Source: JAJRRH01 sp047638815
Lineage (GTDB): Bacteria > Bacteroidota > Bacteroidia > Flavobacteriales_D > JABDKJ01
DNA: 21,895 bases
Assembly: GCA_047638815.1 (NCBI GenBank)
Contig: JBLIMR010000047.1
Coordinates: 1-21,895 of the forward strand
Reading direction: 5' to 3'
The notes under the pieces: model-generated
Database searches by the model: none
What the model was told of the DNA's origin: nothing
Seen by the model: the letters and a program-made list of their open reading frames with translations, nothing else
Translations under genes and position numbers: made by a program
Shown: piece by piece, positions 1 to 7,404 of the stretch
Numbering within the stretch: the stretch's first letter is position 1
Layout of the letters: every line of letters begins with the position of its first letter

Positions 1-135
1 TACATGCAAAGATAATTCATCAATCAAATTAAATCTATGTCTCTCGGACATTTGGACACTATTTTTATAAGTTATGTGCTGATAATTAATCACTAGCTTT
101 AGATTTCAACTAATTCAATAGATCAAAATAGAGAA

Positions 136-900
136 ATGTGTTATGATATAAAGACCAAACTAGAGACCATGCTCAAGTATGCAAGGAGGTATTACGATGA
201 GCAGACCATCTTGGATTTAGAGAACAAACTTGCCCCTTATTTGGATGATCCTTTGCATCACGCTTCTGGATTTTCACATCCCAGATTGCTCATATATACT
301 GGAGAACATGGGAATAAGCCAGTACTTGCAACATGGGGTTTGATTCCTCATTGGACGAAGGGTAAAGAGCAAGCAAAAAAGTTTTGGAATAATACATTAA
401 ACGCTAGAGGTGAAACTATTTTCGAGAAACCATCATTTAGAGACTCCGCTAGAAGTAAAAGATGTATCGTTTTTCTAGATGGATTTTATGAGCATCACCA
501 CTACAAGGAGGGGAAGTATCCTTTTTTTATTTCAAGAAAGGACAAGGACCCTATTGCTTTAGCAGGGCTTTGGAGTGAATGGGTCGACAAAGACACGGGC
601 GAAATCATTTTAACGTTCACAATAGTTACCACCGAAGCAAACACTATGCTTGCTAAGATTCATAATAATCCTAAACTAGCTGGACCTCGAATGCCGGTAA
701 TTATCGAAGATGGTGAGGAAGAAATGTGGATGATAAACGAAGGTGCTAATATTGATTCAGTCAGGGTTAGAAGTCTTATAAAAGCATCAGATCCGGATAA
801 GCTAATGGCACATACAGTTCAGAAACTCAAAGGGAAAGCCTATTTGGGTAATGAGACAGAAGTGAGTAATGAGTTTATCTATGAAGAATTGGTTTTTTAA
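136..900 (+). CDS. SRAP-domain protein (SOS response-associated, YedK/HMCES family)
   Basis: A 254-residue protein of the SRAP family, which covalently traps abasic sites in single-stranded DNA through the N-terminal cysteine exposed after Met removal. The start is fixed by Met1-Cys2: the conserved Cys2 must be the second residue. Other family landmarks are the WGLIPHW segment (about 67-73), NARGE with Asn89 and Arg91, the GFYEH motif with Glu119, and His176 followed by PRMPVI (about 184-189). All the residues expected for thiazolidine crosslink formation are therefore present, and the length fits bacterial members. It stands alone on this strand, with about 170 bases before the next gene. 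The sequence shows no LexA-type control site that I recognise. Family assignment is secure; the in vivo role is inferred from HMCES/YedK. Confidence 0.95.
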   Translation: MCYDIKTKLETMLKYARRYYDEQTILDLENKLAPYLDDPLHHASGFSHPRLLIYTGEHGNKPVLATWGLIPHWTKGKEQAKKFWNNTLNARGETIFEKPSFRDSARSKRCIVFLDGFYEHHHYKEGKYPFFISRKDKDPIALAGLWSEWVDKDTGEIILTFTIVTTEANTMLAKIHNNPKLAGPRMPVIIEDGEEEMWMINEGANIDSVRVRSLIKASDPDKLMAHTVQKLKGKAYLGNETEVSNEFIYEELVF

Positions 901-1069
901 TTATTCTCAGCTCAAGTATGGAAATGACAATTGTCGATGCCTGTTCATCTACGATCAGGCGAAAACATTAAGTTTTGATGATGATTTTAATTTAACAAAA
1001 ATTGATGTTATGAATGCGCATTAGTGCTAGGAATTTTGTAAAATTGATCTAAACTAAATTAATGTCGTC

Positions 1070-1477
1070 ATGAAAAAACTACTCCTTATTACTTTCATAT
1101 GTTTCGTAACTCAGAGCTGGAATGCCCAGACCGAGATTGAATTAATTAGCAATACACTTATGGATTATATCGAGGGCTCAACAGATGGTCAACCAGATCG
1201 TCTAAAAACTGCTTTCCATCAGGATCTGAATCTTTATTATGTCAGAAATGATACGGTCAGAACATGGTCTGGAGTCGATTATATAGCGGACACGAAGAAA
1301 GGTGAGCCGACAGGTGAATTTGGGAAGATAATTTCGATTGATTACGAAAATAATGCTGGGATGGCTAAGGTTGAAATCACTGACCCGAAAAGTGCAGTGA
1401 CCTATGTGGATTATTTTATGCTTCTTAAAGTGGATAAGAGATGGCAGATTATTCATAAAATGTTTACCAAAAAATGA
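1070..1477 (+). CDS. Secreted NTF2-like (putative lumazine-binding/DUF4440-type) protein
   Basis: A 135-residue protein with a clear signal peptide (MKKLLLITFICF, probable cleavage after WNA near residue 19) and one compact domain. The pattern fits the NTF2-like superfamily: an initial helix with a DYIEGSTDG segment (about 27-36), an FHQDLNLYYV strand (about 48-57), a WSGVDYI turn, and a C-terminal pair of strands ending in FMLLKVDKRWQIIHKMF. This resembles the putative lumazine-binding (Lumazine_bd_2) and SnoaL/DUF4440 groups, whose members are mostly uncharacterised. Substrate and reaction cannot be read from the sequence. The 52-base gap to the next gene contains a promoter-like box, so the two are probably separate transcripts. 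Subfamily is uncertain; the fold is fairly sure. Confidence 0.75.
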   Translation: MKKLLLITFICFVTQSWNAQTEIELISNTLMDYIEGSTDGQPDRLKTAFHQDLNLYYVRNDTVRTWSGVDYIADTKKGEPTGEFGKIISIDYENNAGMAKVEITDPKSAVTYVDYFMLLKVDKRWQIIHKMFTKK

Positions 1478-1504
1478 TAAAATTTACAGCGTAATAATAA
1501 GTTC

Positions 1505-1512
1505 TACTTTTG
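1505..1512 (+). promoter_or_regulatory. Bacteroidota-type -7 box (TACTTTTG)
   Basis: Exact match to TAnnTTTG, 17 bases before the ATG at 1530, in the short gap after the NTF2-like gene. I see no good -33 TTG at the usual spacing. It supports independent transcription of the serine hydrolase gene and its start at 1530. Confidence 0.45.
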
Positions 1513-1529
1513 CATTTAAAAGAACCTTC

Positions 1530-3263
1530 ATGAAGCACCATTTACTATCACTAATATTAATACTTCTTTGTTTAAATGCTCAATCTCAACTGCAAAAGGG
1601 TGAGTTGAAAATGGGCGAAGACATGAGTTTTGAAATAAAACCAGGAGGAATGCATCAAGTGATTGTTTCACTGGAACAAAATCAGTTTGTATACATTAAG
1701 TTACTACAGAAGGGAATAGACGTACAGATAGACGTAAAGGACCCAAGTGGAAATAAGGTTGGATACTTTGATAGTCCAAACGGCACGAGTGGTCCTGAGC
1801 CAATAGCATTCAGCACCACATCTAGTGGTAAATATATGCTTGAGATATCTCCATTTAATGAAGATGGACCTTCTGGAACATATGATCTCAATGTTATATC
1901 TATTCAACCTAAGGCGATTGAGAATGGCGATCAAGTTGATCAATTGTTTACCATATGGGATTCTAAAGTAAGTCCGGGTGCGGCAGTATCAGTAATACAG
2001 GACGGAAAAATTATTTATAAGAATGGATATGGAATGGCAAACTTGGAGTATGATATTTCGGTTGAACCTTCAAGTGTTTTTCATATAGCTTCTATATCAA
2101 AGCAATTCACGGCATTTTCAATTCTTCTATTGGAGAGTGAAGGGAAATTATCATTGGAGGATGAAATTCAAAAATACATTCCTGAGGTGCCAGATTTTGG
2201 TAAGAAAATAACACTTAGACATCTAGCTTCGCATACGAGTGGGATGAGAGATCAATGGAGTCTTTTGCAAATGGCTGGATGGCGTATGGACGATGTTATA
2301 ACCAAAGAGCAAGTGTTGAAGTTAGTTGCCAATCAAAAAGAGTTGAACTTCGATCCGGGAGAAGAATATTATTATAGCAATACTGGATTTACCCTTCTAG
2401 CCGAAGTAGTTGCAAGAGTATCTGGAAGGACATTTGCTGAATTTACACAAGAAAGGATTTTTGAGCCATTGAATATGAGCAACACTCTTTTTTATGATGA
2501 TCATGAGAAAATAGTTAAGAACCGTGCATATTCATACCGAGGTCTAGGCGAAGGTTTTCGCAAAGCCAATTTGAATTATGCCAATGTGGGGGCAACCAGC
2601 CTTTTTACTACAGTGGAAGACCTTAGTCTTTGGTCCATGAATTTTTGGAATATGACGGTAGGGAATGAAGAAATTTTCAAGAAACTAAATACACCTCATA
2701 AACTAAATAATGGTGAGGAATTTGAAGGTGCCTTAGGGCAGTTTGTTGTTAAATACAAAGGGATGGATGAAATCCAGCATGGTGGTGCAGATGCGGGATA
2801 TAGGGCTTATATTACTCGATTTCCTGAAGAGAATTTCGCGGTAATCGTATTTAGTAATGATGGAAATTTTAATCCCGTTAATATGGCGCATGGTATCGTT
2901 GATATTTATTTGAAGGACAAACTTAAACAAGAGAAATTACCACCGCGACCACCAATACCACCAACTGATACCAAAGAGAAGTCTTTTGATCCAAGTACCG
3001 TTGACCTCAATGAATTTCAAGGTGAGTTTTATAGTGAAGAGTTGCAAACTACGTATAAATTTAAGGTGGTTGATGGTGCATTAATGGCCTCTCATCCAAG
3101 GCATCCGGATTTTCAATTACGACCTAGAATAGAGGATGAGTTTACACCAACAGCTGGATTCTTCGGATTGACAAGATATGTGCGTGATGATTCAAATACA
3201 ATTACAGGTATTAGAGTGTCCAACGGTAGAGTGAGAAATTTATACTTTGAGAAGGTAAAATGA
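1530..3263 (+). CDS. Secreted serine hydrolase: PPC-like domain plus class C beta-lactamase family domain
   Basis: A 577-residue exported protein. I place the start at the ATG at 1530 because it gives a proper signal peptide (MKHHLLSLILILLCLNAQSQ, cleavage near AQS/Q). The frame is open further upstream, but that part overlaps the previous gene and encodes nothing signal-like. Residues about 28-130 form a beta-rich domain like bacterial pre-peptidase C-terminal (PPC) domains, with a DPSGNKVG turn and an SGTYDLNV end. Residues about 150-460 are a penicillin-binding/AmpC/esterase-type serine hydrolase with Ser188-x-x-Lys191 (SISK), Tyr282-Ser-Asn284 and His417-Gly-Gly. A proline-rich hinge (about 472-482) leads to a C-terminal beta domain as in many such peptidase/esterase proteins. 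The substrate could be a D-amino-acid peptide, a beta-lactam or an ester, and cannot be decided here. Confidence 0.9.
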   Translation: MKHHLLSLILILLCLNAQSQLQKGELKMGEDMSFEIKPGGMHQVIVSLEQNQFVYIKLLQKGIDVQIDVKDPSGNKVGYFDSPNGTSGPEPIAFSTTSSGKYMLEISPFNEDGPSGTYDLNVISIQPKAIENGDQVDQLFTIWDSKVSPGAAVSVIQDGKIIYKNGYGMANLEYDISVEPSSVFHIASISKQFTAFSILLLESEGKLSLEDEIQKYIPEVPDFGKKITLRHLASHTSGMRDQWSLLQMAGWRMDDVITKEQVLKLVANQKELNFDPGEEYYYSNTGFTLLAEVVARVSGRTFAEFTQERIFEPLNMSNTLFYDDHEKIVKNRAYSYRGLGEGFRKANLNYANVGATSLFTTVEDLSLWSMNFWNMTVGNEEIFKKLNTPHKLNNGEEFEGALGQFVVKYKGMDEIQHGGADAGYRAYITRFPEENFAVIVFSNDGNFNPVNMAHGIVDIYLKDKLKQEKLPPRPPIPPTDTKEKSFDPSTVDLNEFQGEFYSEELQTTYKFKVVDGALMASHPRHPDFQLRPRIEDEFTPTAGFFGLTRYVRDDSNTITGIRVSNGRVRNLYFEKVK

Positions 3264-3271
3264 TATCTTTG
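3264..3271 (+). promoter_or_regulatory. Bacteroidota-type -7 box (TATCTTTG)
   Basis: Exact TAnnTTTG match directly after the preceding stop codon and 24 bases before the ATG at 3296. It would drive the DUF1059-like/aldehyde dehydrogenase pair. No convincing -33 element is visible. Confidence 0.45.
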
Positions 3272-3295
3272 AGTGCATAACTTATAATATTTATT

Positions 3296-3523
3296 ATGAA
3301 AACCATGACTTGCAATCAATTGGGCGGAGCCTGTGACCTCGAGTTTCACGGTGAAACTTTTGATCAAATGGCAGAACAAAGTAAAAAACATGGTATGGAA
3401 ATGTTTCAGAAAGGAGATGAAGCACATTTAGCGGCTATGGGAAAGATGAAGGAAATCATTCAAACTCCAGGAGCTGTTGAGGGGTGGTTCGCATCGAAAA
3501 GAAAAGAATTTGAGGCGCTATAA
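3296..3523 (+). CDS. DUF1059-like small protein
   Basis: A 75-residue cytoplasmic protein with no signal peptide. It opens with MKTMTCNQLGGACDLEFHG, which matches the small DUF1059-type family (Met-Thr-Cys, then a Gly-Gly-Ala-Cys-Asp turn). The rest is mostly helical (FDQMAEQSKKHGMEMF, then a helix around 43-60). The two cysteines, Cys6 and Cys13, are the family hallmark, but their role is not established. The stop codon lies only 12 bases before the aldehyde dehydrogenase start, so the two genes are very likely co-transcribed and this protein may act with that enzyme. That functional link is inference from spacing only. Confidence 0.8.
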   Translation: MKTMTCNQLGGACDLEFHGETFDQMAEQSKKHGMEMFQKGDEAHLAAMGKMKEIIQTPGAVEGWFASKRKEFEAL

Positions 3524-3535
3524 TTTGATTCTTAC

Positions 3536-4900
3536 ATGAAGGAATTTGTCTCAGCCCAAAGGGCATTTTTTCAAAGTCATAGAACAAAGGATGTTGATTT
3601 TAGAATCGGACAGTTAAAAAAGTTGTCTCGACTTTTAAAGGAATATGAAAGTGCTTTGGATGATGCCATCTATTCTGATTTTAAGAAATCGTCATTCGAT
3701 AATTATACGACTGAGCTTGGTATTATTCACCAAGATATTAGCAAGGCTATCAAAAAGGTTCGCAGATGGTCAAGAAAGAAAAAAGCAAGAACCAATTTTA
3801 TTAATTTCCCAGCAAGTAGTTATATTATACCGGAACCTTTAGGGGTGACTTTGGTTATCGCAGCATGGAATTATCCTTACTTTACCTCACTGGCTCCAGT
3901 TGTTGCTGCCATGGCTGCCGGTAATACGATTATTCTGAAGCCAAGTGAATTGCCATCGAACACAAGCATAGTGTTGGCCGAAATCATTAATGGGCACTTT
4001 GATCCCGAGTATTTTGTAGTCGTTGAAGGTGGTGTGCCTGAAACAACCGATTTGTTGAAGCAAAAGTTCGATAAAGTATTTTTTACTGGAAGTGCTCAAG
4101 TTGGTAAAATAATATACCAAGCAGCAGCAAAAAATCTTACTCCGGTTACTCTGGAGCTTGGTGGCAAATGCCCTGCTTTTATTACATCTGATTGCAATGT
4201 TTCAATGGCCGCTAAAAGATTGATATGGGCAAAGTTTATGAATGCAGGGCAAACCTGTGTTGCTCCGGACTATGTACTCGTCCATAAAAGTGTTAAAGAA
4301 AAATTTATTGAAGCTGCCAAAAAGGAAATTGAGGGGGGTAATTATTCGATTGAAAATGGTAATTATTGTCAGATAATTACTGAAAGACATACTGAAAGAT
4401 TGATATCGTTTATAGATAAAAGCAAGGTCGTGATTGGCGGAGAGTATAGTGTGCAAGAAAGATTCATTTCACCAACATTAATGACTGATGTTACTATTAC
4501 TGATGAAGTGATGCAGGAGGAGATATTTGGGCCAATCCTACCAATAATTGAATATGAAAATATTGAGGATGCGATTAAGGTTGTGAGGGATCACCCAAAC
4601 CCATTGGCGTGTTCTGTTTTTTCGAGCAGTAAAGAAACTAAGAAGAAAATATTAAGAGAAATATCATTTGGTGGTGGAACCATTAATGAGGCAGTGATGC
4701 ACATTTCAAACAATAATTTCGCATTTGGAGGAGTAGGAGAGAGCGGCACTGGTTCCTACAGAGGTGAAGCTGGATTTAAAACTTTTTCTCATTTTAAAAG
4801 TATTCTTGACAAACCTACATGGTTGGAGCTTAATCTGAAGTACTACCCGCAATCATCTAGAAAATTGAGATGGATAAAGAGGATAATGGGTCTGGGGTAA
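3536..4900 (+). CDS. Aldehyde dehydrogenase, class 3-type (NAD(P)+-dependent)
   Basis: A 454-residue cytosolic enzyme that oxidises an aldehyde to the acid with NAD(P)+. The length and lack of an extended N-terminus fit the ALDH3-like group. Visible motifs: the PLGVTLVIAAWNYP cofactor segment with Asn112, the KPSE motif with Lys135, the FFTGSAQVGK nucleotide-binding turn (about 182-191), catalytic base Glu207 in LELGGKCPAF, nucleophile Cys241 in NAGQTC, and the EEIFGPILP motif (about 328-336). All catalytic residues are intact. ALDH3 members often act on medium- or long-chain fatty aldehydes, but the substrate here is unknown. It follows the DUF1059-like gene by 12 bases and probably shares its promoter. 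Confidence 0.95.
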   Translation: MKEFVSAQRAFFQSHRTKDVDFRIGQLKKLSRLLKEYESALDDAIYSDFKKSSFDNYTTELGIIHQDISKAIKKVRRWSRKKKARTNFINFPASSYIIPEPLGVTLVIAAWNYPYFTSLAPVVAAMAAGNTIILKPSELPSNTSIVLAEIINGHFDPEYFVVVEGGVPETTDLLKQKFDKVFFTGSAQVGKIIYQAAAKNLTPVTLELGGKCPAFITSDCNVSMAAKRLIWAKFMNAGQTCVAPDYVLVHKSVKEKFIEAAKKEIEGGNYSIENGNYCQIITERHTERLISFIDKSKVVIGGEYSVQERFISPTLMTDVTITDEVMQEEIFGPILPIIEYENIEDAIKVVRDHPNPLACSVFSSSKETKKKILREISFGGGTINEAVMHISNNNFAFGGVGESGTGSYRGEAGFKTFSHFKSILDKPTWLELNLKYYPQSSRKLRWIKRIMGLG

Positions 4901-4955
4901 TCATTTCTATTCCTAATTTTAACTTGATTTTAACACACTGACCTCAATTCTTCCA

Positions 4956-4963
4956 TAACTTTG
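4956..4963 (+). promoter_or_regulatory. Bacteroidota-type -7 box (TAACTTTG)
   Basis: Exact TAnnTTTG match 31 bases before the ATG at 4995, inside the only gap upstream of the propeller lipoprotein gene. A -33 TTG at proper spacing is not evident. Confidence 0.4.
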
Positions 4964-4994
4964 GTTTACTCGGATAATTCTAAATACATTTTTC

Positions 4995-6068
4995 ATGGTA
5001 AAGCTCGATCAACAACTTATCGTAATTCTATTTCTAATATTTTTCACTTCGTGCGAGGGTCAAGTTAAACGTGATTCATCAATAAACATCAAAGAACAGA
5101 AAGTTCAAAAGGAAAAAGTAAATTCTGATGTTGATGAATATTTTGTGGAATCAAATGATGATTCGTCTCCATATGCTCCGAGCAGTATTACTAGGAATAT
5201 ATTAGAGGATAAAAATGGTCATATTTGGTTTGCAAGTTGGGAGGGGATTATTCGATATGATGGCAAATCATTTGTCAATTTCACCAATAAGGAAAAGCTC
5301 AGACGGTATCATGTTTTTTCACTATTGGAAGATAGAAATGGGATGCTTTGGTTTGGAACTATTGGAGCTGGTGTATATCGTTATGATGGAAAGTCGTTTG
5401 TCAATTTCACAATGAAGGAGGGGCTTCCCGATGATCGAGTAACATGTATATATGAGGATAAAAAGGGAGATATATGGTTTGGAACAACTGGTGGAGCAAG
5501 TCGATATGACGGGGAAACATTTAGAAATTATACAAGCAAGGAAGGTATGAGTAATCACGATATCAATTCTATAATTGAGGATAGCAACGGTAGCTTCTGG
5601 TTTGGAACAAGAGGGCAGGCTTGCAAGTTTGACCCAGTAAGGAAATCTTCTGAGGGAGATGAAAAATTTGAGGTAATAATAAATCACGAAGGAAAATCTT
5701 TTAATAATGTTCGGAGTATTATTAAGGATAAAATGGGTGATATATGGCTGGGAGGAAACGATGGACTCTGGCGATATGATGGTAGATCATATGTCAATTA
5801 CACGACAGATTTTGTTGGTTACATCTACGAAGATAAGAAAGGTAACATTTGGACCAATTCCGCCAAAGATGGTAATGAGATGCGTTGGAGGCTCTCTCGG
5901 TATGATGCGCAATTGCCCTCACGTGAGAAAATGAATTCAAAACTAGTTAAGGAGGAAAATGACATGTTCTTTGGAATTACAGAGGACTCCAATGGCAATA
6001 TCTGGTTGGGTAAAGGGTACGGGATTTATCGATATGACGGAGAATTCTTTGAAGAATTCAGTAAATAA
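4995..6068 (+). CDS. Stand-alone two-component-regulator-type (Reg_prop) beta-propeller lipoprotein
   Basis: A 357-residue lipoprotein: an N-terminal hydrophobic stretch ends in a lipobox-like FTSC (about 17-20), followed by a short polar tether to about residue 55. The rest is seven repeats of the Reg_prop type. The turn x-ED-x-x-G-x-I-W occurs seven times (EDKNGHIWF, EDRNGMLWF, EDKKGDIWF, EDSNGSFWF, KDKMGDIWL, EDKKGNIWT, EDSNGNIWL), and most repeats also carry the YDG-x-x-F-x-N-F/Y-T signature. Seven units make one complete seven-bladed propeller. In Bacteroidota these domains usually form the periplasmic sensor half of hybrid two-component systems; here there is no transmembrane helix, kinase or DNA-binding domain. 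It may bind a ligand or partner at the membrane. The specific function is unknown. Confidence 0.9.
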   Translation: MVKLDQQLIVILFLIFFTSCEGQVKRDSSINIKEQKVQKEKVNSDVDEYFVESNDDSSPYAPSSITRNILEDKNGHIWFASWEGIIRYDGKSFVNFTNKEKLRRYHVFSLLEDRNGMLWFGTIGAGVYRYDGKSFVNFTMKEGLPDDRVTCIYEDKKGDIWFGTTGGASRYDGETFRNYTSKEGMSNHDINSIIEDSNGSFWFGTRGQACKFDPVRKSSEGDEKFEVIINHEGKSFNNVRSIIKDKMGDIWLGGNDGLWRYDGRSYVNYTTDFVGYIYEDKKGNIWTNSAKDGNEMRWRLSRYDAQLPSREKMNSKLVKEENDMFFGITEDSNGNIWLGKGYGIYRYDGEFFEEFSK

Positions 6069-6103
6069 TGAGTGCCTTATTTCAAAATATTTAGTCATCT
6101 GTA

Positions 6104-6123
6104 ATTACCATTAACTCGGTAAT
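6104..6123. terminator. Weak hairpin between convergent genes
   Basis: A perfect 6-bp inverted repeat (ATTACC/GGTAAT, 8-base loop) lies in the 80-base gap between the propeller gene (+) and the convergent gene ending at 6149. There is no strong T-tract, so it is only a possible bidirectional terminator. Confidence 0.25.
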
Positions 6124-6148
6124 CTATCCCTATCACTTTTGCTTCTAT

Positions 6149-6547
6149 TTAACCTATAGGTAAAGGTAGCAACAACTCTTCTTGGTTGCCAAATTCCCGT
6201 TTCCTTATTATGTTGATAGGTAAGATGAACGGTTGGGAAAAGATCAGTATATTTTTTTCCGGTTTTGAATTGATCTTTTCAATCTTACTTTTTTTATAGC
6301 CTGCAAATTCAAAGGTTATGTTGTACGTCCCTGGATCAACATCAATAATGTAATATCCTTTATCGTTTGATGTAACAACGACAACTTGAGAGTCATCAAT
6401 GGGGTTGAAGATAACGACATTTGCGAAAGGCATGGCACCCTTCGTGCTGGCATCTATAACTTTTCCAGAAATTTTTATTGGGTTGTTGTCTTGTGCGAAT
6501 GATGTAACGTGGAGAAGTAGGGCGAAAATTATTAGTATGTATTTCAT
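6149..6547 (-). CDS. Small exported protein with carboxypeptidase-regulatory-like domain
   Basis: A 132-residue protein with a signal peptide (MKYILIIFALLLHVTSFAQ, cleavage about residue 19) followed by a single carboxypeptidase D regulatory-like (transthyretin-like) beta-sandwich: ISGKVIDASTKGAMPFANVVIF (about 25-46), a GYYIIDVDPGTYNITFEFAGYKK core (about 64-86), then a C-terminal tail with INIIRKREFG. In Bacteroidota this domain usually forms the N-terminal extension of TonB-dependent receptors or the head of larger exported proteins. Here it is alone and complete from signal peptide to stop. It may be a free-standing secreted domain or what is left of a larger protein; nothing downstream on this strand continues it. 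Domain call is firm, function unknown. Confidence 0.8.
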   Translation of the reverse strand: MKYILIIFALLLHVTSFAQDNNPIKISGKVIDASTKGAMPFANVVIFNPIDDSQVVVVTSNDKGYYIIDVDPGTYNITFEFAGYKKSKIEKINSKPEKNILIFSQPFILPINIIRKREFGNQEELLLPLPIG

Positions 6548-6673
6548 CTAGTTCGATTTTTAAATGTTGAGCAAATGTTGGTTTAAAATCAAGGGATAAT
6601 TCTCTAAGTAGATGAACAAGCAATAATAGTAGTCGAATAGGCTAATTTATTAAATAGTGCTCATTCACCCGTT

Positions 6674-6704
6674 GTCGCGGATCTAGCGTAGCGAGCTCCG
6701 TGAC
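6674..6704. repeat. REP-like imperfect palindrome 1
   Basis: Arms 6674-6684 (GTCGCGGATCT) and 6694-6704 (AGCTCCGTGAC) pair over 11 positions with one G-T wobble and one mismatch around the loop AGCGTAGCG. The sequence is notably GC-rich for this region. Its CGGAT-TAGC-GCG core recurs in the second palindrome at 6884. The form resembles repetitive extragenic palindromes associated with RAYT-type transposases. Confidence 0.55.
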
Positions 6705-6712
6705 GAATAATC

Positions 6713-6729
6713 ATTGAATTAGATTCAAT
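6713..6729. repeat. Short perfect inverted repeat (ATTGAAT-TAG-ATTCAAT)
   Basis: A perfect 7-bp stem with a 3-base loop, directly after palindrome 1. It is AT-rich, so by itself it could be chance. It is recorded because it sits in the cluster of palindromes. Confidence 0.35.
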
Positions 6730-6791
6730 CTCGTTTCGTTAAAGTTGAATGAATGATTTTACAATTATAAAATAAAAAGGAAATTACTCAT

Positions 6792-6806
6792 GGGGTCTCT
6801 GACCCC
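6792..6806. repeat. Perfect hairpin GGGGTC-TCT-GACCCC
   Basis: A 6-bp perfect GC-rich stem with a 3-base loop in AT-rich surroundings. No T-tract follows it, so it is not a typical terminator. Confidence 0.45.
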
Positions 6807-6883
6807 TAATCCCGATCATTAAGACACCTGTTTTAAGAAAGTCACTCTGTTGCTCTTACTTGCTTTGAATATTTCCCAGTTCG

Positions 6884-6909
6884 CTCGGATTTAGCTTGCG
6901 TAATCCGAG
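6884..6909. repeat. REP-like palindrome 2
   Basis: Arms CTCGGATT (6884-6891) and AATCCGAG (6902-6909) are perfectly complementary around the loop TAGCTTGCGT. The arm-plus-loop core CGGATTTAGC resembles CGGATCTAGC of palindrome 1, about 200 bases upstream, which suggests two copies of one repeat family. Confidence 0.55.
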
Positions 6910-7000
6910 TGTGTTGTAAATGAAAAGTTCTGTTGCGATCAAAAAGGGCTCACCGTAATTTTTATGGGGATAAGATTAACTTTGGGGAAAACACAATGGA

Positions 7001-7363
7001 TTGCAACAGGGATTAATAAAAGAGATACTACCAGAATTATTACTAGAACATTTCACAATAGTTAACTATACAAAGAGTGGATTAATCTCAAGTAAGAAGA
7101 TCGAATTTGAGATAGAATTGGACGAGATAAATGAGTTGCCCAAAGGCTATAACAATTCTGAATATGAGTCGAAAGGATTCAAGACTCAGATTGGTTGGAT
7201 TGTAGACAAGGAAAATAATTCAGTTCGATTTTATAATCGGAATGATGAAATAGAAAGAGCGATGGAAGAGTTTGAGCATCATGAGGAAAGTATAAAACTA
7301 AAAATGATGAACTTTGAGAAGAAAGTAATCAAAGAGTCAAGTGAGTGGTTGAGGAAAAGATAA
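7001..7363 (+). CDS. Lone ORF resembling the N-terminal region of ISAon1-type transposases (probable remnant)
   Basis: A 120-residue reading frame. Its first half (ILPELLLEHF, then a LPKGY...ESKGF segment at about 48-63) resembles, from memory, the small protein encoded upstream of the transposase in ISAon1-like elements of Bacteroidota. The second half lacks the basic KRRRWL-type end expected for that family and is instead a charged helix (about 84-120). No transposase frame follows; the next gene is a methyltransferase on the other strand. The frame has no ATG: it can only start at TTG 7001, while an ATG at 6996 is out of frame and stops after six codons, as a small indel at the start would produce. 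It may be a decayed or captured insertion-sequence piece. Moderate to low certainty. Confidence 0.4.
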   Translation: MQQGLIKEILPELLLEHFTIVNYTKSGLISSKKIEFEIELDEINELPKGYNNSEYESKGFKTQIGWIVDKENNSVRFYNRNDEIERAMEEFEHHEESIKLKMMNFEKKVIKESSEWLRKR

Positions 7364-7404
7364 ACTATTCGGAGATGGCTATGTCACGAATTAAAAAGCC
7401 CCGT

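Larger units (their letters stand above)
6548..7000. other. Palindrome-rich intergenic region
   Basis: A 453-base stretch without a supported gene. It contains four separate inverted repeats in about 240 bases (6674-6704, 6713-6729, 6792-6806, 6884-6909), more than any other spacer in this window. It leads directly into an ORF that looks like a piece of an insertion sequence, so it may be a landing site or remnant of mobile DNA. Confidence 0.6.

Noticed and set aside
939..960. GCCTG/CAGGC hairpin after the SRAP gene as a terminator
   Set aside because: The stem is only 5 bp with a 12-base loop and no T-tract follows.
1404..1529. Upstream open extension of the serine hydrolase frame
   Set aside because: It overlaps the end of the NTF2-like gene and would bury the signal peptide; ATG 1530 with a promoter box at 1505 is the better start.
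5322..5687. 121-codon open frame on the minus strand inside the propeller gene
   Set aside because: It arises from the repeated propeller sequence read antisense; it has no signal, motif or start context.
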